A DNA stretch of 39,935 bases from Candidatus Doudnabacteria bacterium (GTDB lineage Bacteria; Patescibacteriota; Doudnabacteria; UBA920): positions 1-39,935 of the forward strand of contig JARLHZ010000024.1 in NCBI GenBank assembly GCA_031291995.1, in the 5' to 3' direction. The notes below the pieces were generated by a model. That model searched no databases and had not been told where the DNA came from. It saw only the letters and a list, made by a program, of their open reading frames with translations. A program made the position numbers and the translations under genes. Positions 31,677-39,846 of this stretch are shown piece after piece. Within the stretch, counting starts at the first letter, position 1, and each line of letters starts with the position of its first letter.

Positions 31677-32072
31677 ATGCTAAATGACTTTGACAAATGG
31701 AATGAAGTAAAAAAGAGTTTAGACGCAAAGTCGGACAATAAAAAATTATTCCCTAATACCGGGGAAGTTTGGATGTGTTCGCTGGGCAAGAATATTGGCT
31801 TTGAACAAAATGGAGGCGGTAGCAACTTTTCAAGGCCAGTCTTAGTTGTTAAGAAGTTCAACAATCAGATGTTTTGGACTATTCCGCTTTCAACCAAGCA
31901 GAAAAAATTAGATTTTTACTTTAATTTTTCCGACCCCGCCGGCCAAAAAGTTTCCGGAATTTTGGCTCAAATGCGCCTGCTTAGTTTAAAAAGATTTAAC
32001 AGAAAAATGTATAATTTAACTGCGGAAGATTTTAAACACATCGTCAAAAAATTAAAAAACTTTCTGCCATAA
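31677..32072 (+). CDS. PemK/MazF-like protein (possible mRNA-cleaving toxin)
   Basis: 131 residues from ATG 31677 (MLNDFDKWNEVKKSLD). The core matches PemK/MazF: PNTGEVWMCSLGKNIGFEQN, FSRPVLVVKKFNNQMFWTIP, LSTKQKK, and SGILAQMRLLSLKRF with the conserved Arg and Ser/Gln positions. An N-terminal charged helix of 25 residues precedes the fold. MazF-type toxins cut mRNA at short motifs. No antitoxin gene is adjacent, as often seen for CPR members of the family. A terminator-like hairpin sits just before its start codon. Confidence 0.82.
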   Translation: MLNDFDKWNEVKKSLDAKSDNKKLFPNTGEVWMCSLGKNIGFEQNGGGSNFSRPVLVVKKFNNQMFWTIPLSTKQKKLDFYFNFSDPAGQKVSGILAQMRLLSLKRFNRKMYNLTAEDFKHIVKKLKNFLP

Positions 32073-32082
32073 CAAATCGAAA

Positions 32083-32102
32083 CCCCCGGTGTTAACCGGG
32101 GG
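32083..32102 (+). terminator. Strong GC hairpin after the PemK-like gene
   Basis: CCCCCGGT-GTTA-ACCGGGGG, a perfect 8-bp stem 10 bases after the stop codon. No T-run follows; the next bases hold a second small hairpin (TCGG-AGC-CCGA, 32106-32116), so it may be a transcript-end or stability element. Confidence 0.55.
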
Positions 32103-32184
32103 AATCTCGGAGCCCGAAGGCACTTTATGTATATATAATAGCATAGCCCGGATATTTGTCAATCTTCAAAAACGTACTATCTAC

Positions 32185-32206
32185 CCCCTGCCAGCGGGGC
32201 TTTTTT
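32185..32206 (+). terminator. Intrinsic terminator
   Basis: A GC-rich hairpin built from CCCCTG and CAGCGGGG is followed by CTTTTTTG. It closes the accessory region before the intergenic stretch. The 32207-32410 segment holds no gene that I can support. Confidence 0.6.
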
Positions 32207-32417
32207 GTTTTATTTGAGGGGGTATAAATATAGGCGATGGGAATATAGGTATGTTAATAGGTAAATTTATGTCAGAAAGACATGATTTCAGTGAGTCAAA
32301 ATCGGCACTCGAGCATTTAATGCTTCAATACTAATATTATTCTATCAAATATTTATTTTACGGACAAAAATCCGGAACTATCGAAGGCTGGCGCGGTATT
32401 TAGCCGTAAAGGTGTGC

Positions 32418-32423
32418 TATAAT
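32418..32423 (+). promoter_or_regulatory. -10 box of the EGF-like surface protein gene
   Basis: TGTGCTATAAT ends at 32423, 39 bases before the ATG at 32463. The -35 region is weak. Confidence 0.5.
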
Positions 32424-32462
32424 AAAATTATAATAAATTTTTTTGAGAGCCTTTGAGTTCCA

Positions 32463-34358
32463 ATGAAACCGAACAAAATCTCTAAATACTACGGATATTC
32501 CAGCATACTAGCCGGGATTTTTATTTTGGTTTTTGCTTTTACCGCCAGAGCCGCGGTATTTAACCGGAATTTATCGCAGGGGTCGACCGGAACTGATGTT
32601 AAGCAGTTACAGCAGTATTTAAACGGGCATAATTTTCCTTTGGCACAATCCGGCCCCGGTTCACCCGGCCGCGAAACCTCCTATTTTGGGCCGTTGCTTA
32701 AAGCGGCCTTAATTAAATTCCAGGATTTTTTTGCCGCGGAAATATTACAGCCGCTCGGATTAACCCAAGGGACGGGGATATTCAGTAACTCCACCAGAAA
32801 CTTTATTAATTTGCGATTAGCATCTCCGACCACAACTCCAGCCGTCACTCCGCTAACACTGAAATTTGGAGGCTACCCCCAAACATTTAGATTGCCTGCC
32901 ACGACCTGGCAAAACAATGTCTACGGTGATTTGGGCGGCGGCGGAGGAGGCGGGGTAGTGCCGGCAACTCAAGCCCCGTTAATTTCTTTTAACGATATTT
33001 TTAAAACTTTCGGCGACGCCGCTTTTTCACCAAGCCCGACATCTAACAGCGGCGGATTATTTAGTTACACCAGCAGTAACCCGGCCGTGGCCGCGGCCAG
33101 CGGCGGAACAATAACCATTGCGGGCGCGGGCACGACCACTATTACCGCAATTGAAGCATCGTCAGGACAATTTGCCTCGGGTTCAGCTACCGCGACTCTG
33201 ACAGTAAATAAAAAAGTGCCAAATTTAACCTGGAGTAATTTTAATTTGCCAATGATTACCGTGGCCGAAGAGGAGACCGGCAACCCTTTTCCGCTGACAT
33301 TTTCGGTTAATCCAACGTCGGACAGTCCGGGCGCTTATTTTTTATACGCCGGTGACCCGGCTTTATTTTCCGTCGATCCGGCTTCGGGTAACGGTACCGC
33401 ACTGCAGGACTTAAATCCGAATATCACGCCCAGTTATACTATAACTATTGCCCAAAATGCCACGGCTAATTTTACCGCGGCTTCCACAACGGCGGTAGTT
33501 ACGCCGGTTGATCCAAATGATTGTTCCCCAAATCCCTGCCAATATGGCGGAACCTGCGCCAGTCCCAAGACGGGCTATTCCTTTGGCGGCTTTACCTGCA
33601 CCTGCGCGGCCGGTATGCAGGGTTTGACCTGCAATTCGGCTATAGATGCCTGCTCCGACTTTCCCTGCCAAAACGGCGGCACCTGTACTAGGGTAAGTAC
33701 TTTGGGAGGAGTTAATCCGCCGCTCAACAGTTACACCTGTAGTTGCACTTCGGGATTCGGCGGAACAAACTGCGAAACAGTCCTTAATCCGCCGACCATA
33801 AATTTCAGCGTGGCTACCACCACTACCGACGCCGCGCCATTTACGATTTCCGCAAGCTCGACCAGCAGCGGCAGTTTTACCTTTACCAGCAGTTCAAGCT
33901 CCGTGGCCACCATAAGCGGCAATACGGTAACCGTACATGGTGTTGGCCTGACTACAATAACGGCAACCCAGGCTCCCGACGGGATATACAGCACCGGTAC
34001 CCAAACTACAACCCTGGCCGTTGGGTTAGATGTCTGCACTATTGAAGCGCCATGTGAAAATGGCGGCGCCTGCACAAATATTTATCCCGAAGATTACACC
34101 TGTTCGTGCTCCTCCCCCTACTCGGGCACGTTATGCGAAAAAAGCGATACAATCTGCAACGCCGATTATGGCACCGCGCCATGCCTTAATTTAGGAACAT
34201 GCACGCCCACAACCTTTGGCGGCGAGTGTTCCTGCCAAGGGGGCTGGATCGGCCCGCAGTGCGAGGATCCGACAGTAAACGCATCGGCTTATATTCCGCC
34301 TCAATTTATCCCGGCCTCCGCCTCTTCCTGCCAGATTCCCGCCGGCGAATCAATATAA
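32463..34358 (+). CDS. Secreted protein with peptidoglycan-binding, Ig-like and four EGF-like modules
   Basis: 631 residues. Signal peptide with core SSILAGIFILVFAFTARA. Residues about 35-125 form a PG_binding_1-like domain (LSQGSTGTDVKQLQQYLNGH, YFGPLLKAALIKFQDFF). After a Gly-rich linker comes a Big/Ig-like segment (SYTSSNPAVAAASGGTITIA). Then four EGF-like modules: CSPNPCQYGGTC..CTCAAGMQGLTC, CSDFPCQNGGTC..CSCTSGFGGTNC, CTIEAPCENGGAC..CSCSSPYSGTLC and CNADYGTAPCLNLGTC..CSCQGGWIGPQC, with another Ig-like stretch between the second and third. Each EGF module has the six-cysteine pattern for three disulfides. It is probably attached to the cell wall by the N-terminal module and exposes the EGF array for binding. 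Confidence 0.85.
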   Translation: MKPNKISKYYGYSSILAGIFILVFAFTARAAVFNRNLSQGSTGTDVKQLQQYLNGHNFPLAQSGPGSPGRETSYFGPLLKAALIKFQDFFAAEILQPLGLTQGTGIFSNSTRNFINLRLASPTTTPAVTPLTLKFGGYPQTFRLPATTWQNNVYGDLGGGGGGGVVPATQAPLISFNDIFKTFGDAAFSPSPTSNSGGLFSYTSSNPAVAAASGGTITIAGAGTTTITAIEASSGQFASGSATATLTVNKKVPNLTWSNFNLPMITVAEEETGNPFPLTFSVNPTSDSPGAYFLYAGDPALFSVDPASGNGTALQDLNPNITPSYTITIAQNATANFTAASTTAVVTPVDPNDCSPNPCQYGGTCASPKTGYSFGGFTCTCAAGMQGLTCNSAIDACSDFPCQNGGTCTRVSTLGGVNPPLNSYTCSCTSGFGGTNCETVLNPPTINFSVATTTTDAAPFTISASSTSSGSFTFTSSSSSVATISGNTVTVHGVGLTTITATQAPDGIYSTGTQTTTLAVGLDVCTIEAPCENGGACTNIYPEDYTCSCSSPYSGTLCEKSDTICNADYGTAPCLNLGTCTPTTFGGECSCQGGWIGPQCEDPTVNASAYIPPQFIPASASSCQIPAGESI

Positions 34359-34360
34359 CC

Positions 34361-34396
34361 AAAACCGGCGCCTCCCCTGCGGAAGGCGCCGGTTTT
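34361..34396. terminator. Convergent bidirectional terminator
   Basis: Perfect 12-bp stem AAAACCGGCGCC (34361-34372) with GGCGCCGGTTTT (34385-34396), placed between the EGF gene stop and the stop of the ABC gene from the other strand. Confidence 0.9.
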
Positions 34397-34411
34397 ATAT
34401 TTCAAAATATT

Positions 34412-36172
34412 TTAACTTTCCCTTTTTCCATGCAGCAGCATGTCTACCGCGTGCTCCATAGAGCCGGCCTGGGTAACGGTTCCCGAATTGACGAAATAAA
34501 TTTCATCGGCTTCGGCAATGGTATTTAAACGGTGGGCGATAATAACGCGGGTTGTGGCCGCGGGGAGTTTTTTTAAAATATCCTCGAGCAACACTTCGGT
34601 CACCGTGTCGATATTGGCCGTGGCTTCGTCCAGGATTAATAATTCCGGCTTGCGCAGAACCGCCCGGATAAAAGCAATTAATTGCTTTTGCCCGAGGCTC
34701 AACGCGTCGCCGCTGCCGGTAATCGGAGTATCCAGGCCTTTGTCAAAACGGGCCAAAAGTTTTTCCAGGCCGTTGTCCAAAATAGCCCGCTCCAGCTGCT
34801 CTTTGCTGTAATGCTCCAGTTCATCGTTACCATACAAAATATTGTCGCGGATAGTGCCGCTAAATAAAAAGGGCTCCTGCAAAATAAATCCGATTTTTTT
34901 GGTACGTTCATTTTCTTCGTAAGAACGGATATCACTGCCGTCCAGCAACACCTGTCCGCCAGTCGGGTCGTACAGCCTGGCCATCAGTGAAGCCGTGGTG
35001 GTCTTGCCACCGCCGGTCGGGCCGACTAACGCGTATGTTTTGCCCCGTTGGAGTTTTAAATTTATGCCATGAAGTACTTCCTTGCCGTCGGGGTACTTAA
35101 AATGAACATCCACAAAATCCAGAACATCTCCGGATTGCCGTTTTGTGCCCGTAATTTCCGTTTGCAAATCGCTTTCCAAAACTAAAATTTCATGAACCCG
35201 GTCCCAGCTGGCCAGCGCGGCCTGGAAGTTGGCCCACAACGCCGCCAATTGCCTCAAAGGATTGTAAAAATTGTTGACATAGGCGATAAAACTAATTAAT
35301 AAACCGATCGTAAAGTTGCCGACGGATATTAAGTAGATGCCGTAAGCCAGCACTATTAACTGGCCAAGATTGGAGCAAAGTCCATAAATGGGGGTAAAAA
35401 TGTTGTTGGCCAAACCGGCGGTAATGGAAGCGGAATAATTATTTTCATTAACTTCCTGGAAGCGATTTTTAAAATAATCGCGGCGGTTAAAGGCGATAAT
35501 CACTTTAAAATTATTCAGGCTTTCCTGGATTTCCGAGCTCATCCCGCCTAATGATTGCATGCTCACCAAGTTTTTCCGCTTGACCCACGGCGAAATGGCC
35601 TGGGTAAAAATAAGCAATAACACGGATGGAGCCAGCGCGGCCGCGCCGAGGCGAATATTCAGGCTGAGTAAAAATATCGCGGCGCCGGCCATTAAGAAAA
35701 TACTGCCAATGAATTGGATTAATGACTGGGAGAAAAATTGGTTGATTTTGTCGGTGTCGTTGTTAATACGCGAAATCAGATCGCCGGCTTTGTTTTGATT
35801 AAAAAACGCCACAGGCAGTTCCTGGAGTTTGGTAAATACGGAACCGCGCAAGCGGAACAAGACGCGCTGGCCGACCCCGCCCATTAGCCAGGTTTGCAGG
35901 TAGCTGGTTACCAGCGCGAACAAATACATAATTAAGATGTAGCCCGCGTAAACCAAAAGCCCGTGGTAATTTTTGGCCGGCACGAATACGTTAATTACGT
36001 GGGCAATCAGCAGCGGCGCCAGGAGGTTGAGCGCGGCGTTGACGACCACGGCACCGAGCGCCACAAACAATATCGCCTTCTCCGGAGCAATCAACGGCCA
36101 AAGCTTCTTCATCGCGTCCGCAATGGAAGTTTTTTGGGTTTGGGATGAAGTTGTATTAAGGGTGTAGTTCAT
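34412..36172 (-). CDS. ABC exporter half-transporter, subunit with catalytic Walker B
   Basis: 586 residues: six-helix membrane domain followed by an ATPase domain. Walker A is GPTGGGKTT, Walker B is LLILDEATANID with the catalytic Glu, and the H-loop is RVIIAHRLNTI with its His. The signature is degenerate, DALSLGQKQLIAF instead of LSGGQ. Together with the neighbour (36267-38000) this is the pattern of heterodimeric exporters with one consensus and one degenerate ATP site (BmrCD, TM287/288 type). Substrate (drug, lipid or peptide) unknown. It is second in the pair, 94 bases behind its partner. Confidence 0.93.
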   Translation of the reverse strand: MNYTLNTTSSQTQKTSIADAMKKLWPLIAPEKAILFVALGAVVVNAALNLLAPLLIAHVINVFVPAKNYHGLLVYAGYILIMYLFALVTSYLQTWLMGGVGQRVLFRLRGSVFTKLQELPVAFFNQNKAGDLISRINNDTDKINQFFSQSLIQFIGSIFLMAGAAIFLLSLNIRLGAAALAPSVLLLIFTQAISPWVKRKNLVSMQSLGGMSSEIQESLNNFKVIIAFNRRDYFKNRFQEVNENNYSASITAGLANNIFTPIYGLCSNLGQLIVLAYGIYLISVGNFTIGLLISFIAYVNNFYNPLRQLAALWANFQAALASWDRVHEILVLESDLQTEITGTKRQSGDVLDFVDVHFKYPDGKEVLHGINLKLQRGKTYALVGPTGGGKTTTASLMARLYDPTGGQVLLDGSDIRSYEENERTKKIGFILQEPFLFSGTIRDNILYGNDELEHYSKEQLERAILDNGLEKLLARFDKGLDTPITGSGDALSLGQKQLIAFIRAVLRKPELLILDEATANIDTVTEVLLEDILKKLPAATTRVIIAHRLNTIAEADEIYFVNSGTVTQAGSMEHAVDMLLHGKRES

Positions 36173-36266
36173 AGGGGATTGACAAAAGTGACATAATTGA
36201 CAAAATTGAACAAAAATTACTGCAGTAAAATTATGTCAATTTTGTTCAATTTTTTAAATTTTGTCA
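36173..36266. promoter_or_regulatory. AT-rich dyad cluster between the two ABC genes
   Basis: Several inverted repeats overlap here: TGACATAATT against AATTATGTCA, AATTGAACAAAA against TTTTGTTCAATT, and a perfect 12-bp palindrome TTACTGCAGTAA at 36217-36228. The words TTGACA and TTGAAC recur on both strands, so it may hold a promoter or operator for the second gene, or a transcript hairpin that tunes the subunit ratio. Confidence 0.45.
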
Positions 36267-38000
36267 TTATTCATAATTACTCGTGCTCTTTTGTGATTCG
36301 AAAATTTGCGCGTATTCGGGAGAGGATGTGAGCAGGGCGTCGTGCGTGCCGGTCGCAATAAGTTCGCCTTCCATAAGCAGGACAATTTGGTCGTAGTGCT
36401 CTACGGCCGCTATTTTTTGGGTAACGGAAATTAGAGTCAGCCCCGGGTAATTTTTAGAAATATTTTCCAAAATTTTCCGTTCGGTGCTCGTATCCACCCG
36501 GGCGGTAAAATCATCCAGCAATAAAATTTTCGGATTAAGCGCTAAGGCCCGCGCCAGCATGACGCGCTGTTTTTGGCCGCCGGATAAACTGGCGCCGCGT
36601 TCGGAAACAATGGTGTCCAGGCCTTCGGGTAAAGTATGGATAAAATCGTCCAGTTCCGCTGTGGCTACCGCTTTGTCCATATTCCCCTTGGAAGCCTCGG
36701 TGTTAAAGCCAATGTTTTCCCGAAGGCTCATGTTAAATATAATGCTGTCCTGAAAAACAAACCCTACCTGTTTATGCAGCGAGACCCGGCTGTAATTATG
36801 AATGTTCTGTCCATCGTATTCCACACTGCCGGAATCCGGCTCAATTAGTCCGATTAATAAGTAGAGAAGTTGGGTTTTGCCGGCGGCAGTGGGGCCGATA
36901 ACCGCGGTTTTGCTTCCCGGGGTAAAACTTAAACTAATATCTTTTAATGCCGGTTTTTGCCCGTATTGTAAATTAATACCGCTAACCGACACCCCGCCTT
37001 TAAGCGGGACATTCAGCGTGCCGGTTTCGGGCGCGTCAACAGCGTCCAAAACTTCCGCGACACGGCCGTAAGACGCCTGGGCCTGGGCGATAATATTGCT
37101 CATAAAACCGATAATCAATATGGGGAAAATTAAAATTATCAGATAGCTGTTAAACGCCGCGTAATTTCCCAAACTCATGCTGCCCTGGATGACAAAGTGG
37201 CCGCCCAAAGTTAAAATAGCCAGCACGGCCAGATTGGTGGAAAAGGTGATTACCGGAATCATGCTGGCGAACAGTTTTAAAATTTGCAGGCCCAAATCCC
37301 GGGCTTCGGCATTGGCGGAACCGAATTTTTGGTCTTCCGGTTTGCGGGAGTTTAAGACCCGGATTAAAGCCGCGCCCAATATACTTTCGTTTATTACTTT
37401 ATTCAACCGGTCAATAACTTCACGGGTTCGTAAAAAAAGCTTTCTGACTTTGCCCAGCACAAAAAAGAACGTGCCGCCGATTATCGGGATAATGGCTAAA
37501 ACCACCAGGCCAAGTTTCCAATTTAAGGTCAACAGCAGGAAGCTGGCGCCAATAATTATAAAGACAGACGAGGCGATGTTGACAATGGCCTGCGCCACAA
37601 AAGTTTTTACCGAGTCTATGTCCGAGGTTAAGTTGGTCAAAAGTTTGCCCGGCGTGGCTTTTTCCACAAAGGCATAACTGTGGCCGGCAATTTTTTCCGA
37701 CAATTTTTTCCGCAAGTCCCTGGCCACCCGCTCGGAGGCAAAGGTTTGGGCAATGCTTTGCAGGTAAGTAAAAATAAATATCAAAGCCGCCGCAATGGCA
37801 AATTCCCAAACGACGCTGCCCAAAAGAGCGTGGCTTTTTAAAAATCCGTCTATGCCGTGGGCAATAATAAGCGGCACCCATAACGTCAATCCATTGCTTA
37901 GCAAAGCCAGGAAAATAAGCACGAATAAAATCGTGCGGTAAGGGTTTAGTACCGCAAACAGGTTGGCCTGGGTTGGCTTATTTTCGATTTTTTTATCCAT
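36267..38000 (-). CDS. ABC exporter half-transporter, subunit with degenerate Walker B and H-loop
   Basis: 577 residues with six-helix membrane domain and ATPase domain. Walker A GPTAAGKTQ, signature SLSGGQKQRVMLARAL (consensus), Walker B ILLLDDFTARVD where Asp replaces the catalytic Glu, and SVTQKIAAV where Gln replaces the H-loop His. Its defects sit at exactly the positions that are intact in the neighbour and vice versa, so the two should assemble with one hydrolysing and one non-hydrolysing site. Preceded on the minus strand by an extended -10 TGGTAGAAT near 38033-38025. Confidence 0.93.
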   Translation of the reverse strand: MDKKIENKPTQANLFAVLNPYRTILFVLIFLALLSNGLTLWVPLIIAHGIDGFLKSHALLGSVVWEFAIAAALIFIFTYLQSIAQTFASERVARDLRKKLSEKIAGHSYAFVEKATPGKLLTNLTSDIDSVKTFVAQAIVNIASSVFIIIGASFLLLTLNWKLGLVVLAIIPIIGGTFFFVLGKVRKLFLRTREVIDRLNKVINESILGAALIRVLNSRKPEDQKFGSANAEARDLGLQILKLFASMIPVITFSTNLAVLAILTLGGHFVIQGSMSLGNYAAFNSYLIILIFPILIIGFMSNIIAQAQASYGRVAEVLDAVDAPETGTLNVPLKGGVSVSGINLQYGQKPALKDISLSFTPGSKTAVIGPTAAGKTQLLYLLIGLIEPDSGSVEYDGQNIHNYSRVSLHKQVGFVFQDSIIFNMSLRENIGFNTEASKGNMDKAVATAELDDFIHTLPEGLDTIVSERGASLSGGQKQRVMLARALALNPKILLLDDFTARVDTSTERKILENISKNYPGLTLISVTQKIAAVEHYDQIVLLMEGELIATGTHDALLTSSPEYAQIFESQKSTSNYE

Positions 38001-38135
38001 AATTTATTATCGCAGATAAAAATAATTCTACCATAAATACGGGTTGAGGTCTATAAATTATAATCAAAGAAAATTTCCGCATAGCCGCCATTTTGCTATA
38101 CTACAAATAGTAATAATTAACTAAAGGAGATTGTC

Positions 38136-38636
38136 ATGAACAACATTACTTTGGGGCAGTTATATTTAAACGAGCTGGAGGCCGAGGCGCGGGCCAGCCG
38201 CAAATGTTTGGAACGGATTCCCGCAAACTTGTTTAGCTATAAGCCCCACGAGAAATCGCTGGACATGGGATATTTTGGACTTTTGGTGGCCGAAGTGCCG
38301 TTATGGATTAAGGCCATGGCCTCGGGGGAGGGGATAGACTTTGCCACCTGGAAACATAGCGATTACAAATCCGCCGAGGATCTGGTAAAACAATTTGACG
38401 ACAACATGGCGGCGGCAAAAAAAGCTCTGGAAAAAATTTCCGACGAAGATATGGCCAAAACATTTGAACTTAAAGCCGGCGGCAAGGTGATTATGAGCAT
38501 GCCCATAAAAGATTTTATCGGCTCGTCCATTAACCACCAGATCCACCATCGCGGCCAGCTTACGGTTTACCTGCGGCTGAATAACATTCCCGTGCCGTCA
38601 ATTTACGGTCCGAGCGCGGATGAGAAAGATTTTTAA
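38136..38636 (+). CDS. DinB/YfiT-like four-helix protein with an incomplete metal site
   Basis: 166 residues. Helical bundle pattern with LYLNELEAEARASRKCLERI, AEVPLWIKAM, and the C-terminal INHQIHHRGQLTVYLRLNNI, the usual H-x3-H pair of DinB-like proteins. The first metal ligand, a His just before the AE.P.W motif, is Leu here (FGLLVAEVPLW), so metal binding may be lost or altered. A strong Shine-Dalgarno site AAAGGAG lies 7 bases before the ATG and a TATACT box 38 bases before it. Family members include thiol-dependent transferases; role unknown. The next gene starts 5 bases later. Confidence 0.8.
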   Translation: MNNITLGQLYLNELEAEARASRKCLERIPANLFSYKPHEKSLDMGYFGLLVAEVPLWIKAMASGEGIDFATWKHSDYKSAEDLVKQFDDNMAAAKKALEKISDEDMAKTFELKAGGKVIMSMPIKDFIGSSINHQIHHRGQLTVYLRLNNIPVPSIYGPSADEKDF

Positions 38637-38641
38637 AATTT

Positions 38642-39196
38642 ATGGATAAGTTTATCCTGTTTGCCCGGCCCTGGTGGGTAAATTTACTTATATTGATACC
38701 AATCATCGGTTACCGGGCATTCCGTAAAGGATTGATAATCAGCAAAACTCAACTATTGGCAGCCGCCGCGTTCGGAGTTGCTTTTGGCTATGTGGAAGCC
38801 GCGGTCGTGGTGTATTTAAGGATCGCCACCGGACTTTTACCGTCGCCCTTGGGTATTTATCAGCCGGCTTTAATGTTAAACGGCGGCGTCCGGAGTTTAT
38901 TAGCGATTGAATTTTTTAGGAACGTCGCCACCATTGTCATGATAGCCGCCGTGGCGGCGCTTTCGGCCGGCAAATTTAAGGAAAGGGCGGCTATATTTTT
39001 ATGGGTCTTCGGTTTTTGGGACTTGGTTTATTATCTCGGATTGTGGCTGATGATAAAATGGCCGGCATCCCTGACCACTCCAGACGTACTGTTTTTGGTT
39101 CCCGTGCCGTGGCTATCCCAGGTCTGGTTTCCTTATTTAATCAGCGGCGCCTGTCTGGCCGTTGTTGCCGCATGTAGCTTCCGAAGTCGCGCTTAG
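38642..39196 (+). CDS. Uncharacterised membrane protein, about five helices
   Basis: 184 residues. Helices around WWVNLLILIPIIGYRAF, LLAAAAFGVAFGYVEAAVVV, ATIVMIAAVAALSAG, IFLWVFGFWDLVYYLGLWLM and YLISGACLAVVAAC. The motifs EFFRNVATIVM, FGFWDLVYY and FLVPVPWLSQVW look conserved-family-like, and I associate them with an unnamed membrane family, but no function is known. It is cotranscribed with the DinB-like gene and ends before a strong terminator. Confidence 0.75.
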   Translation: MDKFILFARPWWVNLLILIPIIGYRAFRKGLIISKTQLLAAAAFGVAFGYVEAAVVVYLRIATGLLPSPLGIYQPALMLNGGVRSLLAIEFFRNVATIVMIAAVAALSAGKFKERAAIFLWVFGFWDLVYYLGLWLMIKWPASLTTPDVLFLVPVPWLSQVWFPYLISGACLAVVAACSFRSRA

Positions 39197-39217
39197 ACTC
39201 CAAATTTGCGCCAACAT

Positions 39218-39246
39218 AAAACCCCCTAAAAAAATTAGGGGGTTTT
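39218..39246. terminator. Convergent bidirectional terminator
   Basis: AAAACCCCCTAA (39218-39229) pairs perfectly with TTAGGGGGTTTT (39235-39246), loop of five A, between two converging genes. Confidence 0.92.
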
Positions 39247-39260
39247 AAAATCCTGGATAA

Positions 39261-39635
39261 TTACTTTGTCGGAGCCTGCGTGGTCGTCTGTGGAACCATC
39301 ATTGGTACGGATCCGGCGGCTCCAGACGCACCCCAGCTTTGGTACATTTGGGGTTGGACGCCGTAATTATAGTAGTAGGGCATCATGCGGTGCATTTGGC
39401 CGTAGCCGCCACCGTAGTTACCATAATAACCGCCGTTAATTTCACCTTTAAATTCACCAATCTTTAATCCGATGGCGAAAACAATCGCTAAAATTAACAA
39501 GCCTAAAACCCATCTGAGTACAAAAAAACGGTGATGTCCGTGTCCGCAGCAGCAGCCGTGGTGCATCATCCCCGGTTGGCATGAGCCGCATTGGCAGTTC
39601 TGTCCATGCTGTATTCCTGCTTGATTATTGTCCAT
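39261..39635 (-). CDS. Small membrane protein with Cys/His-rich N-terminus
   Basis: 124 residues. The N-terminal 35 residues hold a dense Cys/His cluster (CQCGSCQPGMMHHGCCCGHG, then HH), followed by one helix (VLRWVLGLLILAIVFAIGL) and a Gly/Tyr/Met-rich tail (GGYYGNYGGGYGQMHRMMPY). The cluster could bind a soft metal such as copper or zinc; this is inference from composition. A purine-rich AAAGGAAA lies 12 bases before the ATG. The leader holds a small hairpin and a good promoter. Confidence 0.75.
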   Translation of the reverse strand: MDNNQAGIQHGQNCQCGSCQPGMMHHGCCCGHGHHRFFVLRWVLGLLILAIVFAIGLKIGEFKGEINGGYYGNYGGGYGQMHRMMPYYYNYGVQPQMYQSWGASGAAGSVPMMVPQTTTQAPTK

Positions 39636-39653
39636 TTTGTTTTGGTTTCCTTT

Positions 39654-39714
39654 TTCTGCCGACGCAGAAGATATTAATTTATTATATTATAGCATAATTT
39701 TATAATATTGTCTA
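39654..39714 (-). promoter_or_regulatory. Promoter and leader hairpin of the Cys/His-rich gene
   Basis: Minus strand TAGACA (39714-39709), 17-base spacer, TATAAT (39691-39686). In the leader, TTCTGC-GTCG-GCAGAA (39669-39654) forms a perfect 6-bp stem with a tetraloop just ahead of the ribosome-binding purines. Confidence 0.7.
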
Positions 39715-39743
39715 TTTATTGTACGGCGATGTCATTTAAAATT

Positions 39744-39778
39744 CAAAACTGGACTGGTTTAAAGTCCAAAACTGGACT
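39744..39778. promoter_or_regulatory. Array of TGGACT/AGTCCA half-sites
   Basis: CAAAACTGGACT occurs at 39744-39755 and 39767-39778 (23 bases apart) and an inverted AGTCCA sits between at 39763-39768. The alternating half-sites give two overlapping dyads, a plausible operator in the space between divergent genes. Confidence 0.5.
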
Positions 39779-39846
39779 TTTAGCTTAATTCCGGCGCTTT
39801 AGGTAACATATACGGTTAGCCTTAATTAATAGAAAGGAACTGTATT

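Noticed and set aside
32251-32334. 27-codon ORF (MLIGKFMSERHDFSESKSAL...) in the 32207-32410 intergenic stretch
   Set aside because: Short, no Shine-Dalgarno site or nearby promoter, and low coding character.
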